Below are positions 23,931 to 33,971 of a stretch of 64,000 nucleotides of DNA, in pieces. The stretch is from Balneolaceae bacterium (GTDB taxonomy: Bacteria > Bacteroidota > Rhodothermia > Balneolales > Balneolaceae): contig JAEPQH010000003.1 of NCBI GenBank assembly GCA_017640605.1, positions 62,001 to 126,000 of the forward strand. Reading direction: 5' to 3'. The position numbers were made by a program, and so were the translations under genes. The notes beneath the pieces are model-generated. The model saw only the letters and a program-made list of their open reading frames with translations, was not told where the DNA came from and ran no database searches. How positions within the stretch are numbered: position 1 is the stretch's first letter; each line of letters opens with the position of its first letter.

Positions 23931-26849
23931 ATGCGCCATTTATTATCTGTAGCCCTTTTAGTGGCATTATTTTCAGCTTCAATTAATGCACAATCAGCAG
24001 CTCCGTCATATTTTGATGGAACGCTAATTGTTAAGTTCGAAGACTTCGACAATGTACAAAAACTAAACCCTGCAATGACTCGAGAAGTTATTGAATCGAG
24101 AGTTTCTGATGTGCTTCAAAGTCATGGGTTAATTTCACAAACTCAGCTATGGAGTGATCAGCTGGATCAAACTTTCAAACGTACCCATCGTGAAAAAAGA
24201 AAACTAGCTCCTAATTCTACATTAACTAAAGAAATCAGCCGAATTGTTGAATACAAATATTCCTCTTCGATTGATCCGTTAATGCTGGCTCGAAAAATCT
24301 CGAACATGCCGGGTGTAGAATATGCCGAACCACGATTTTTAAGAATGACCAGCCTTGTTCCTAATGATCCACTCGATAATGCATATACCACAGTACATAA
24401 GTTCCCAGAAGCGTGGGACATTAGCACCGGAAGTGAAGAAGTGATTATTGGAATTATCGACAGTGGCGTAAACTACCACAATCAAGATTTAAAAAATAAA
24501 GCCTGGGTTAACGAAGATGAAATTCCAGATAACGGCATCGACGATGATCAAAACGGGTTTGTTGATGATTATTTAGGTTGGGATTTCTGGGAAAGTGGCA
24601 CAACTGTTTTTAACCTCGAAGAAGATAACGATCCATTTGCAGCCAACAGCGATCATGGAACTCATGTAGCGGGAATTGCAACTGCCGAAGCAAACAATGG
24701 AATTGGAATTACAGGAACCGGATATAACAGTAAATACATGGCGATAAAAGCCGGTGGGATTGAAGATGATCCCGGTTCGGAAATTGATGAATCGCGATTG
24801 GTTGGCTTTGGTTATGATGGCATTTTATATGCTGTTGCCAATGGTGCCGACATTGTGAATCTAAGCTGGGGCGGTCCCGGTGTAGCCAATGCTGAACAAG
24901 ATATTATTACTTTTGCTGTTAACGCAGGGTTAGTAGTTGTTGCAGCAAGTGGAAACGATAATTCAATCGATTTAAACTCGCCCGCTTCATACGATGGAGT
25001 GCTTTCGGTAGGTAGTATCACCAGCAATTCTGAGCGCTCTTCGTTTTCGAATTATGGCTACACAACCGACGTTTTTGCGGTTGGCTCGGGTGTACTGAGT
25101 ACAGCCGGATTCGATTCAACTACCTACTTAATTAAAAGTGGAACATCGATGGCTTCCCCTGTAGTTGCCGGACTTGCAGGCTTGATTAAAGCACAAAATC
25201 CTGATTGGTCGCCACGGCGAATTATCCATCAAATAAGATCCTCTTCCGATGAATTTGCTAGTGTGAACAATCCATTATTATTCGGGAAAGGTATAATGAA
25301 TGCACCGGCTTCACTTGGCACGCCAATGCCCGGTTTATCCATACGGGATTTTGCTATCTCCGACTCTGAAGGTAATTCGTTAAGTGTTGGTGAAAGTGGA
25401 AAGATTGAATTACAAATTGCGAATTATGGCGAAACCACTGCAAACCTAAGTATCACTCTGGAAGCACTACAAGAAGAATTGGTTATTACTAATGGCGTTG
25501 TAAACTCCGGTGCGGTCGCTACCGACGACACAACCGAAATCGAATTTAGCTTCGACATTCCCGAAGGATACGACTTAAGCGACCCTCCTACTTTCGTGAT
25601 TCGATATACCGATGATAGTTTTGGATACACTGATTTTGAAGTTGTTCAATTTGATGATCTCAATTTTGGTGTTATGAATGCCAATAATGTAACTATGTCG
25701 TTCGGTGCAAATGGCACAATTGGTTTTTCCGATCCTTCAGCTGCAACCGGTGGTGTTGGTTTTATCCCGGCAGGCTTTACAAATATTCTTTATGAAGCGG
25801 GCATTATTATGATGGCCGGTGGAAATCCCTTTTTGAATGAAGAACCAAAAATTTCGAATAATGTTAGAAATGCCGGGGGATTCTATGATTCAGATTTTGA
25901 TCCTGATGTGCCGTTTGTTGTAGAAAATGGAAGCGAAATTGCTACAGCTGAAGGTACCGGAACCTTTGTTCCAAATAGCTTTGCCGATCTTGACGGAGTA
26001 AATGTTCGATTAAATACATTTTCTTTTGATGAAGATGGGATAGAAAACACCGTGTATTCTCAATATCTAATAAAAAATACATCCGGCGAAGTATTAGAGG
26101 ATTTCTACATGGGTATTTTTACTGATTGGGATGTAGATAATTTTGCAAACAACACGGTTTTATTCGACCCGAATAACGAGTTCATGTACATTTACGACCC
26201 AACCTCTGCAACGAAGTATCCTTTTGTAGCTGTACTACCTATGCAAACAGCCTCCTCGAACCTAGCGATTAACAATGGCTATGAAGGCAACGAATCGGAT
26301 TACCGCTTCAATATTTATGATGGGTATGATAATACCGAGAAAGCAAACTCGCTTAAAGCCGGGTTAAATAATACAGGTGCAAACAGTGCTGATGTAAGTA
26401 CCGTTGTTGCTTCGGGGCCTTATGAGTTCAATCCGGATGTTACCATCAAATTGGGCTTTATGTATGTATATGGAGCGGATTACCCGGATTTAAGAGACAA
26501 AGTTCTTGCCAGCAGAGAACGTTTTGTGTTCGAGGTTGATGAACCCGGAGTTTATACAAGTGGTGAAATCGAAACCGACTTACCAACAACCACTCGTTTA
26601 AATCAAAACTACCCTAATCCATTCAACCCAACTACTCAAATTACTTTCGAACTTGCAGAATCTGGTTTAACCGAACTCACGATTTACAACGTATTAGGAC
26701 AGGAAATTCAAACGTTGGTTAACGAAGTTAAAACTGCGGGTTCTTATACAATGGATTTTGATGCTTCTGCCTTAAACAGCGGAGTCTATTTTGCAGTGCT
26801 CAAAACTGAAAACACTTCAAGAACTATTAAAATGACACTGATTAAATAA
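23931..26849 (+). CDS. Secreted subtilisin-family protease with T9SS sorting domain
   Basis: 972-residue S8 serine protease. Signal peptide 1-20 (ASINAQ); propeptide-like region to about 160 (SYFDGTLIVKFEDF, PGVEYAEPRF). Catalytic domain about 165-455 with Asp177 in IIDSGVNY, His242 in DHGTHVAGI and Ser406 in SGTSMASPVVAG, so the triad is intact. A beta-rich middle region of about 430 residues contains several Asp/Asn-rich stretches. The last 85 residues begin LNQNYPNPFNPTTQI and end SRTIKMTLIK, a type A C-terminal sorting domain of the type IX secretion system. It should be exported and released or anchored at the cell surface; the secretion machinery itself is not in the window. Confidence 0.94.
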   Translation: MRHLLSVALLVALFSASINAQSAAPSYFDGTLIVKFEDFDNVQKLNPAMTREVIESRVSDVLQSHGLISQTQLWSDQLDQTFKRTHREKRKLAPNSTLTKEISRIVEYKYSSSIDPLMLARKISNMPGVEYAEPRFLRMTSLVPNDPLDNAYTTVHKFPEAWDISTGSEEVIIGIIDSGVNYHNQDLKNKAWVNEDEIPDNGIDDDQNGFVDDYLGWDFWESGTTVFNLEEDNDPFAANSDHGTHVAGIATAEANNGIGITGTGYNSKYMAIKAGGIEDDPGSEIDESRLVGFGYDGILYAVANGADIVNLSWGGPGVANAEQDIITFAVNAGLVVVAASGNDNSIDLNSPASYDGVLSVGSITSNSERSSFSNYGYTTDVFAVGSGVLSTAGFDSTTYLIKSGTSMASPVVAGLAGLIKAQNPDWSPRRIIHQIRSSSDEFASVNNPLLFGKGIMNAPASLGTPMPGLSIRDFAISDSEGNSLSVGESGKIELQIANYGETTANLSITLEALQEELVITNGVVNSGAVATDDTTEIEFSFDIPEGYDLSDPPTFVIRYTDDSFGYTDFEVVQFDDLNFGVMNANNVTMSFGANGTIGFSDPSAATGGVGFIPAGFTNILYEAGIIMMAGGNPFLNEEPKISNNVRNAGGFYDSDFDPDVPFVVENGSEIATAEGTGTFVPNSFADLDGVNVRLNTFSFDEDGIENTVYSQYLIKNTSGEVLEDFYMGIFTDWDVDNFANNTVLFDPNNEFMYIYDPTSATKYPFVAVLPMQTASSNLAINNGYEGNESDYRFNIYDGYDNTEKANSLKAGLNNTGANSADVSTVVASGPYEFNPDVTIKLGFMYVYGADYPDLRDKVLASRERFVFEVDEPGVYTSGEIETDLPTTTRLNQNYPNPFNPTTQITFELAESGLTELTIYNVLGQEIQTLVNEVKTAGSYTMDFDASALNSGVYFAVLKTENTSRTIKMTLIK

Positions 26850-26851
26850 CG

Positions 26852-27817
26852 GTGTCCGTTCAGCAGAAATCAGACGTTAATACGCCCTCTAATGCATCTT
26901 TTAAAAACGCATGGTGGGCGTTTAATGGTCATGTTCACACGGTGGTTTCATCCCAGTTTCTTCCCGTAGCTAATGTAGATTGCAATCGAATCGAGATTCC
27001 CACCACGGATAATGACTTTCTTGAGCTAGATGTTGTTAAGGGAGATTTTGACAAGCCGGTAGTAGCCATTTTTCATGGACTTGAAGGAAGCTCAGAGCGT
27101 TTTTATGTGCGCAATTTAATGGCTACACTATATGAACATGGCATATCTTCGGTGGCAATGAATTTTAGGGGATGCGGCCGAAGGATTAACGATCAGCCTC
27201 GTTTCTATCACTCGGGTGAAACCAACGATTATTTCACACTTTTTGATTGGATTAATGAGCATTATCCAACTCGTGAACTCTTCGCTGTGGGTTTTTCGCT
27301 GGGTGGCAATGCACTGATTAAATCCTTGGGAGAAGCTCAACTATCACATCCTGTAAAAAGAGCCGTAGCTGTTTCTCCGCCCTATGATTTAAAACGTGGC
27401 TCCATCAATCTACAAAAAGGCTTTAACCGAGTGTATGAGCTTCGTTTCATGAGGACGTTGAAAAAGAAACTCGCTTTGAAACGAGAACAATATCCAGAAT
27501 TGCCCAACTTTTCCGGTTCCACTCTGTACGATTTTGATGATCAAATAACTGCCCCAGTTCATGGATTTAACAACGCCGATCATTATTACGAATCATGCTC
27601 TTCTAAAGGGTTTTTAAGCAGTGTTCAAACTCCACTTCTTCTTATCCACAGCAAGGAAGATACGCTAACACCATTGGCGTATGCGCCTTTCTCAGTAATT
27701 GAAGATAATGAGTATATCCAATCTATTTTTACCGAAAAAGGCGGACATGTCGGTTTTATCTCATCTCCAAGAAACTGGCTGAACCAAACCATTGTTCGAT
27801 GGTTAATGCAGGATTAG
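26852..27817 (+). CDS. YheT-like alpha/beta-fold hydrolase
   Basis: 321-residue hydrolase of the YheT/ABHD1-3 group (AB-hydrolase associated with lipid metabolism). Features: WWAFNGHVHTVV near residue 22, the oxyanion region IFHGLEGSSERFYVRNL around 73-89, nucleophile Ser149 in AVGFSLGGNAL, the acid in HSKEDTLTP and the catalytic His in EKGGHVGFI. The start is GTG at 26852, two bases after the protease stop; no better ATG precedes the conserved region. Esterase activity is probable but the natural substrate is unknown. No signal peptide, so cytoplasmic. Confidence 0.87.
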   Translation: MSVQQKSDVNTPSNASFKNAWWAFNGHVHTVVSSQFLPVANVDCNRIEIPTTDNDFLELDVVKGDFDKPVVAIFHGLEGSSERFYVRNLMATLYEHGISSVAMNFRGCGRRINDQPRFYHSGETNDYFTLFDWINEHYPTRELFAVGFSLGGNALIKSLGEAQLSHPVKRAVAVSPPYDLKRGSINLQKGFNRVYELRFMRTLKKKLALKREQYPELPNFSGSTLYDFDDQITAPVHGFNNADHYYESCSSKGFLSSVQTPLLLIHSKEDTLTPLAYAPFSVIEDNEYIQSIFTEKGGHVGFISSPRNWLNQTIVRWLMQD

Positions 27818-27859
27818 AACTGTATCTTCCAATAAATCGAAATTAAATTTTAGCACACG

Positions 27860-28816
27860 ATGGTAATCATCATAGGGGCCGGCCCAATAGGACTTGCAAC
27901 CGGAATTCAACTCAAGAGAAAAGGAATCCAATTTAAAATTATCGAGCGCGGAAGTCTCGTTCATTCGCTGTTCAAGTATCCCACTAACATGACCTTCTTC
28001 TCTACCTCCGATCGATTGGAAATTGGTGATATCCCCTTTATTTCACACGGCCCAAAACCAACGCGTAGTGAGGCTTTAGAATATTATCGCAGAGCAGCGG
28101 AACACTATGAGTTACCTATCAACCTGTATGAATCGGTAGTTCGTGTAGATGGCCAAGATGGGAACTTTACCGTTGTAACAGATAAGGCCGAATACAATGC
28201 AAAGAAAGTAGTGGTAGCAACGGGCTTTTACGGAACTCCAAATAAGATGAATGTACCGGGTGAGGATTTACCCAAGGTTAAGCACTATTATGATGAGCCT
28301 CACCCTTATGCATGGCAAAATGTATTGGTGGTAGGGGCAGGTAATTCCGGCGTAGATGTAGCCCTCGAATGCTACCGATCAAATGCCAATGTGACGATGG
28401 TAGTACGATATGGCGAGATTAAAAAATCGGTGAAATACTGGGTAAAACCTGACATCGAAAATCGCATAAAAAACGGAGAAATTACCGCCTACTTTAACTC
28501 TGAGATAAAAGAGATTAAAGAACATGAAGTCATTTTGTCTACATCAAATGGTGAAGTAACTATTGAGAACGATTTTGTGCTAGCCATGACCGGATATCAC
28601 CCAAATTATGCGCTTATGGAAGCCTTAGGCATAGAATTGACAGATGATGAAAAATGTATGCCGGTGCATAAAGAAGACTCACTGGAAACCAATAGAAAGG
28701 GAATGTATGTGGCCGGAGTAGTTTGTGGCGGAATGGATACCAGCCGTTTATTTATCGAAAACTCGAGAGTTCATGCAGATCAGATTGCAGAACACGTTGC
28801 CAATTCCTTGGCATAA
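27860..28816 (+). CDS. YpdA-like FAD/NAD(P)-dependent oxidoreductase (candidate bacillithiol-disulfide reductase)
   Basis: 318-residue flavoprotein with two dinucleotide-binding folds: FAD loop IIIGAGPIGLATG at the N-terminus and NADPH loop VLVVGAGNSGVDVALE around 155-170. Strong YpdA hallmarks are the segment SLFKYPTNMTFFSTSDRLEIGDIPF (about 35-60) and the C-terminal MYVAGVVCGGMDTSRLFIENSR. YpdA enzymes reduce bacillithiol disulfide, and bacillithiol occurs in several Bacteroidota-related bacteria. No bacillithiol biosynthesis gene (bshA-C) is in the window, so the thiol is inferred from the family. Stands before the SRP RNA gene on the opposite strand. Confidence 0.85.
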   Translation: MVIIIGAGPIGLATGIQLKRKGIQFKIIERGSLVHSLFKYPTNMTFFSTSDRLEIGDIPFISHGPKPTRSEALEYYRRAAEHYELPINLYESVVRVDGQDGNFTVVTDKAEYNAKKVVVATGFYGTPNKMNVPGEDLPKVKHYYDEPHPYAWQNVLVVGAGNSGVDVALECYRSNANVTMVVRYGEIKKSVKYWVKPDIENRIKNGEITAYFNSEIKEIKEHEVILSTSNGEVTIENDFVLAMTGYHPNYALMEALGIELTDDEKCMPVHKEDSLETNRKGMYVAGVVCGGMDTSRLFIENSRVHADQIAEHVANSLA

Positions 28817-28820
28817 AAAA

Positions 28821-28920
28821 AGGGCAAGCGACCTATATCACGTCGCTACGACCTAATTACCGTTGCTGCATTCCTGCCCTGGCGGAGTTCAAAGGGAGCT
28901 GACTGTATAGGACTTGCCCT
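28821..28920 (-). ncRNA. ffs: Signal recognition particle RNA (bacterial small type)
   Basis: 100-base minus-strand gene. The transcript begins AGGGCAAG and ends CTTGCCCT, which pair as the closing stem, and the apical part GCCAGGGCAGGAATGCAGCA carries the conserved GGAA tetraloop and asymmetric loop bound by Ffh. A run of seven T (28814-28820) follows at once, giving an intrinsic terminator. A promoter with TAACTTTG lies eight bases upstream of the 5' end. Confidence 0.93.
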
Positions 28921-28927
28921 AGACCGA

Positions 28928-28958
28928 CAAAGTTAAGGCGATTCTTAAGAACAGTCAA
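28928..28958 (-). promoter_or_regulatory. Promoter of the SRP RNA gene (Bacteroidota consensus)
   Basis: On the minus strand TTGAC (28954-28958) is followed after 18 bases by TAACTTTG (28928-28935), a perfect TAnnTTTG -7 box. The predicted start is eight bases further, at the first base of the SRP RNA. Confidence 0.75.
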
Positions 28959-28976
28959 CCATTTCTGAGGGCAATT

Positions 28977-31160
28977 TTATTTGCTGGTCATGATAAAAAC
29001 GCCGTTCCAATCCTCTCCGGGAGGATTTTCTTTCATCATTTGGCATCGCTCAATAAAGATCTGAGAGGGATTTTCTTGATAAGCCTCAAGCGGTAACGAT
29101 TGTTTGAAATAACCCAAAGCATTTTCCCACTCTTGGTTATAATAAGCAGCCATGCCTTGTTCATACAAACCTATACAATCGAATAATTGCTGTTGTGCAT
29201 CTGCTCTTAAGCCGGCAATTTCGAACATGGTTACAGGTTTCGATCGCCCTTTTACCACAATGGTATCCAACTTTCTGAACAAGCAATCGTTGCCGTGTTT
29301 TTCTGCTTCTTCTTTTGTGGTTTCGGTAACCATAGTAAAAACGTGATAGGCTTTGGCACCACTTTCACATCGGGCAGCCAGATTTACATTATCTCCCATC
29401 ATGGTGTAATTGAATCGGCGTTCTGAACCCATATTTCCGGTAACCATCTCGCCGGTATTCATTCCCATTCTATGTTGCATGTGGTGAACAATTTCCGGCC
29501 AATTTCCATCATGCATCCATTTTTCTCTTAACTCTGCTAATTTCTTTTCCATTAATTGTGAGGATATACAAGCCCTAAGCGCATGATCATCTATAAAAAC
29601 CGGAGCTCCATAAAAAGCTACAATCGCATCCCCAATAAACTTGTCCAATGTACCACCTTGATCGTTAATGATGTCGGTCATAGCGGTTAAATACTCATTA
29701 ATAAGAGTAACCAATTGTTTAGGCTCTAACTTTTCAGAAAAGGTAGAAAAGGAAACGATATCGCTGAAGAAGGCCGTCATGTACGTGTCTTCGCCACCAA
29801 GCTTTGGCTCTTCTCCCGATTCAATCATTTGATCTACCAGCGTTGGCGAAACGTATGAAGAGAACATACCTTTAATCCGTCTTTTTTCACGCTGTTCGTG
29901 CAAGTATTCGTAACCAATAGTACCAACCTGAGCTAGAAAAACAGTAATTAAAATAGCACTTACATTTACGAACAGTTGGAAGCTTAAAAACAAATATATA
30001 GCTAGTGAATAATACCCGCCCATAACAATGATTGTGGCAAGAAATCCCCATCCCGCACCAAATTGATTATTCAAATACGAAACTAAAAAAACGATCATAA
30101 AAGCAGCTAGTGCCATAATAGAAAGTTGGGAAAGCTCGCTTTGTTTGCGAATGTAGTTACCATCCAGAATTGTTTGTAATGCATGTGCGTGAATTTCGAA
30201 ACCCGGACGTGGAAAATCTCCCGATGCAAAGGGAGTAGGGTGAAAATCTTGCAGTACAGGCATTGTGGAGCCGATAATTACAATTTTATCTTTGAATACT
30301 TCATCATAAAGCAAGCCGGTTCCGAAATCGGGATCGTCGAAAATATTCATTTCAAATGCTTCGGCTTCCATAACCGTGGTGTATCCGGGATCGTCGATCA
30401 CTTGCTCGTAGCTGTATTGAGGATAGATACCCTCCGGCCCATAAAAATTGATGATAAATGAATTCAGATTGTCGCGCAGAATAGAATAATCACCGATATG
30501 GAAATAAGGATCGGTAGAATTGGGATCCAGTTTACTAACCGCAGAATCAGGGATATTGGCGTATACTTTTAGCCCTTCGATGCCAAGCATGAAATAGCTT
30601 TTTCCCAGATAGTTTCTACCGAAATTATACGTGCGCACATATCCATCGATGTGTGGATTTGTACTCACTAGTCCAAATGGGTTAGGACTATTTTCCTGAA
30701 GCACTCGAATCGGAAAAATAGGTTCTAGTTCAGTGCCATCTCTGCTTTCTATGCGTTCAATTTCACCGGCTAAAATTACGTTTCCTGCATTTGCAATAGC
30801 CTGAGCAAACAAGGTATCGTTCGATAGGTCGAATTCATCGTTTTGGCTAAAAAGGATATCAAAAAGAATTGCTTTGGCTCCGGCACGGTGCAAATTTTCA
30901 ACGAGTTTGGCATGTACACTAGTTGGCCATGGCCATTTTTCCGGGATTTCCGCATCCGCTTCTTCACTAACCGAAACCAAAACAATCGGTGAATTTTCTA
31001 CCGAAAGTGGGCCTCTGATCTCGAACATGTAATCCCGAATCGATAATTCTACCTTATTAATTACTTCGGTGATCGTGAGCGAGAATGAAACTCCCAGCGT
31101 TAAAGTGGCAATAAGTATGTAAACCCAAATGGGATTTTTTTTGCCTTTTGAAGCACTCAT
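28977..31160 (-). CDS. CHASE2-domain class III adenylate cyclase
   Basis: 727 residues. N-terminal membrane segment (about 11-30), extracytoplasmic CHASE2 sensor (about 35-330, with the typical AKAILFDILFSQNDEFD and GKVIIIGS-like KIVIIGSTMPVLQDFHPTPF), three further membrane segments (about 345-425), then a cytoplasmic class III cyclase domain. In it FFSDIVSFSTFSE and DKFIGDAIVAFYGAP carry the two metal-binding Asp, and MGDNVNLAARCE the transition-state Asn/Arg; the Lys in DKFIGD favours ATP over GTP. A short TPR-like stretch ends the protein. It would convert a periplasmic signal to cAMP. It starts three bases after the barrel gene and is the last member of a four-gene operon. Confidence 0.9.
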   Translation of the reverse strand: MSASKGKKNPIWVYILIATLTLGVSFSLTITEVINKVELSIRDYMFEIRGPLSVENSPIVLVSVSEEADAEIPEKWPWPTSVHAKLVENLHRAGAKAILFDILFSQNDEFDLSNDTLFAQAIANAGNVILAGEIERIESRDGTELEPIFPIRVLQENSPNPFGLVSTNPHIDGYVRTYNFGRNYLGKSYFMLGIEGLKVYANIPDSAVSKLDPNSTDPYFHIGDYSILRDNLNSFIINFYGPEGIYPQYSYEQVIDDPGYTTVMEAEAFEMNIFDDPDFGTGLLYDEVFKDKIVIIGSTMPVLQDFHPTPFASGDFPRPGFEIHAHALQTILDGNYIRKQSELSQLSIMALAAFMIVFLVSYLNNQFGAGWGFLATIIVMGGYYSLAIYLFLSFQLFVNVSAILITVFLAQVGTIGYEYLHEQREKRRIKGMFSSYVSPTLVDQMIESGEEPKLGGEDTYMTAFFSDIVSFSTFSEKLEPKQLVTLINEYLTAMTDIINDQGGTLDKFIGDAIVAFYGAPVFIDDHALRACISSQLMEKKLAELREKWMHDGNWPEIVHHMQHRMGMNTGEMVTGNMGSERRFNYTMMGDNVNLAARCESGAKAYHVFTMVTETTKEEAEKHGNDCLFRKLDTIVVKGRSKPVTMFEIAGLRADAQQQLFDCIGLYEQGMAAYYNQEWENALGYFKQSLPLEAYQENPSQIFIERCQMMKENPPGEDWNGVFIMTSK

Positions 31161-31163
31161 AAC

Positions 31164-33911
31164 TTAGAAACGATAGATATATCGAAGTTGAGCTAGTCGA
31201 TCGTTCAAGCCGTTACTTCCTGATACATTTGTGAAGTTAGAATCGAACACCAACGAGTGATTTTTGCCGAGTTTATATTCTGCCCCGGCTAGAAAAACGT
31301 AAGTGTTAAATTCGGAGAGATTGCGGGTAGCACTTAATGAGTAGTAATCGTTCAAAAAACTTTCGTCTTGGCTATTCTGGATTTCTAAGGTTCTTGATTT
31401 AGATGTATTTGAAGTGAATGCAACACGACCGTTTATACGAAGAACCCCATCAAACATAAAATACGTTGCTCCTGCGGTTACTCCAATAATTTCAATACTT
31501 AATTGCCCTGCACCCGATTCCGTTTGATTGTATGAAACGCCTAGTTGTGTTCGTAAAGGTGTTTGTGAAAATCTTGATGAGAGGTTAAATGAATATGCAC
31601 TGTTTTCTACATCACCAAAAGCAAAAACTTCGTCGGTTGTATTTAATGATGCTAAAGAAACCGTAGCATCATGAACGGATCCCGATAACTCAACTTGCTG
31701 GGTAATCGACAGATTCAGATTTAACGTTTCATTTTTACGAGGCGTGGTAGTTGTTAAAGTATCCCCTCTGGTAATCCTGATGTTCTGCACAGCTGCCGTT
31801 TCAAATTGTGTGGGCACTAAAGGATTAAAACGTGCTACACCGTTATCCCTATTTCTAAGACGAAAGCCCATACTAATTCGCGGAAGCGATTGATTTACCG
31901 GATACCAGCTCAGGTTTGTACGAACTGAGGAAGTAACTGTAGTAGCTTCTTTGGTGTCCGTCACATTATCAGTTAAACGCTCATAGCCTAGCGTAACATA
32001 TACCTGATTTTTGAACATTCTAAATCGATCGGAGATGGTGTAGCCTGCGATATCTTTTCGTATGGTAGAATTAGCAAGCGATACAAAATCGGGACCAACC
32101 CATCTATATTGAATCCTGAATGTATTTTTCGGATACACCATCGAAAATTCAGTGTTAGAGCCCAAGATGCTTGTTGGGAAGTAAAATTCTGTCTCGGTCG
32201 TATCCGTACCAATTCCTGTTAGCCTTAGGGGTAAAACATTCACATTTTCGTTAACAATAATGAATTGCGAAATATCCTGTAAGATATCCAAGTCTTTTTG
32301 TTCTACATCCTCAAAACCCAAGTCGGCTGCTTGTTCAGCGGTTAGTGGTCCGCCATAAATGTCGTTGTTCAAGGCACTAGCTACCGTTTCCGTTTGAAAT
32401 CGAATACGGTTTTTATCGAAGGCAAACCTAAAATCTACACCCGCAACAATATTACCTTTAGGGCGAACACCGCCTCCTTCAACCCTAAGCAAATCCGGAG
32501 AAGCCATCAACCTTTGCTGACCGGCAATCGATAAGTTATTGAGTAGTGCTCCCGGCTGCAGCAGCACATCGTTGTAGTCAATTACATTAAAGATTGATGT
32601 TGTATCATCCTCCACCTTCATGGCTTGTACACCTAATTGAATGTAGCGAGGATTACCAATTGCAACTCTACCACCAATCACATTTCTCTTGAAAGTGCCT
32701 CTCCCGCCATTTTCGAACGAAAGCGTATAGGTTGTATCAACAACCTGAGTTTGAGTGGAATCGGAATACACAAACTCTTCATCAATACTGGTGTACAGAT
32801 TGGTGATGTCACGACTTAATTCCCCATACAAAAACTGTACATTTATATTTTCCCACAATAAATGAAGGGAGGTATTTATTCCCTCAATCCGCCGTCCGGA
32901 AATGGTGAACTTACTGAGTTGTGGAAAAATATGTCCGGCTTCGAATTTCCACCATTTACCTAAACTCAGTTTCGCACTGTATCTGTTTTGAGGTTGTAGC
33001 CGTGCAGATTCCTGTGAAGTCAAAAAACCACTCAAACTGTATTTGAATTTACCATACGAACCACTAAGCGATGTTCTACCCGTGTACGCATTATTCGGAT
33101 TTCCCGATATAATCTGATTTCTCGCGGTTAATTCAAGTCGACCCGTTGGCCGCAAACTTGGCCCGAGCGATACTGCTTGTGATTGCCCCGGGCGCACAAT
33201 ACTGAACTCCCACTCGGTAACCAACAATTGCTCACTTTCTGTGTGATATTCAACTTTTACCTGATAATCGCCTCTCTCTAAATCTTTAGGCACATATGAG
33301 ATAAAATAATCGCTGGTATCCGCAAAACTGGTAATATCCAAATTATTGAGAAAAAGCCTGAATGATCCTTCGGGAATCACTTCTACATCGTAGTATAGTG
33401 CGATAGCTATGTAGGCATCATTCGGTGCCAGTCCATTTCCCGGCTTTGGGGATAGAATGGTGAAGTCGATTCCTTCTGCTCGTTTTCTGTCATCTACAAA
33501 TGGAGCTTCGGTGTTGTTTTGCACCAGTTCAACCTGAATTGGATTTTCAGCGGGCACATTGTCGGGAAAAAACACATCCTGACTTAGACTATTAAGACTG
33601 AGCTGGAAATAATATTCTACCGAACTTCCACTCAGTTCATCAGGAGTTAGAATAACTTCAAACACTCCATTTTGGAAATCCACTTCTTTTTGGGCATACC
33701 CTAAATCGCCATCCGAACGAAAAAACAAATACGCTTGAAGAACATCCGATGGATTTACGCCCGGAACTAAAAACTCTAAAAGTGCTCCATCATTTGCATT
33801 TATGAGGGTGGGAGCCTGATGTTGCACATTATACTGCGCAAGAGTATTACTAGCTCCAAAGAGCAATAAAGCAATAAGTAATAATAGTACTTTAGAACCC
33901 CCAGTCTTCAT
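31164..33911 (-). CDS. Large outer-membrane beta-barrel protein, unknown family
   Basis: 915 residues with signal peptide (LLLLIALLLFGASNTLAQ, cleavage near residue 26). The first 240 or so residues look like two Ig-like domains (GVFEVILTPDELSGSSVEYYFQLSLNS). From about 270 onward alternating polar/hydrophobic strands with aromatic girdles dominate, and the chain ends RLAQLRYIYRF with C-terminal Phe, the usual signature of an outer-membrane barrel. No plug domain or TonB box, so it is not a TonB-dependent receptor. It lies between a FecR-domain gene and a CHASE2 cyclase gene, three bases from the latter. A role as sensor or channel for that cyclase is inference. Confidence 0.78.
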   Translation of the reverse strand: MKTGGSKVLLLLIALLLFGASNTLAQYNVQHQAPTLINANDGALLEFLVPGVNPSDVLQAYLFFRSDGDLGYAQKEVDFQNGVFEVILTPDELSGSSVEYYFQLSLNSLSQDVFFPDNVPAENPIQVELVQNNTEAPFVDDRKRAEGIDFTILSPKPGNGLAPNDAYIAIALYYDVEVIPEGSFRLFLNNLDITSFADTSDYFISYVPKDLERGDYQVKVEYHTESEQLLVTEWEFSIVRPGQSQAVSLGPSLRPTGRLELTARNQIISGNPNNAYTGRTSLSGSYGKFKYSLSGFLTSQESARLQPQNRYSAKLSLGKWWKFEAGHIFPQLSKFTISGRRIEGINTSLHLLWENINVQFLYGELSRDITNLYTSIDEEFVYSDSTQTQVVDTTYTLSFENGGRGTFKRNVIGGRVAIGNPRYIQLGVQAMKVEDDTTSIFNVIDYNDVLLQPGALLNNLSIAGQQRLMASPDLLRVEGGGVRPKGNIVAGVDFRFAFDKNRIRFQTETVASALNNDIYGGPLTAEQAADLGFEDVEQKDLDILQDISQFIIVNENVNVLPLRLTGIGTDTTETEFYFPTSILGSNTEFSMVYPKNTFRIQYRWVGPDFVSLANSTIRKDIAGYTISDRFRMFKNQVYVTLGYERLTDNVTDTKEATTVTSSVRTNLSWYPVNQSLPRISMGFRLRNRDNGVARFNPLVPTQFETAAVQNIRITRGDTLTTTTPRKNETLNLNLSITQQVELSGSVHDATVSLASLNTTDEVFAFGDVENSAYSFNLSSRFSQTPLRTQLGVSYNQTESGAGQLSIEIIGVTAGATYFMFDGVLRINGRVAFTSNTSKSRTLEIQNSQDESFLNDYYSLSATRNLSEFNTYVFLAGAEYKLGKNHSLVFDSNFTNVSGSNGLNDRLAQLRYIYRF

Positions 33912-33971
33912 ACCAAAATCTTTAACATGTAATAGCCAACCGTGTTATGGAAATAACAATAAAGAACGCTA

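Noticed and set aside
28821..28920. Considered as a tRNA or attenuator because of its position after the reductase gene
   Set aside because: The closing stem, GGAA tetraloop and conserved core match SRP RNA on the minus strand, with its own promoter and T-run.
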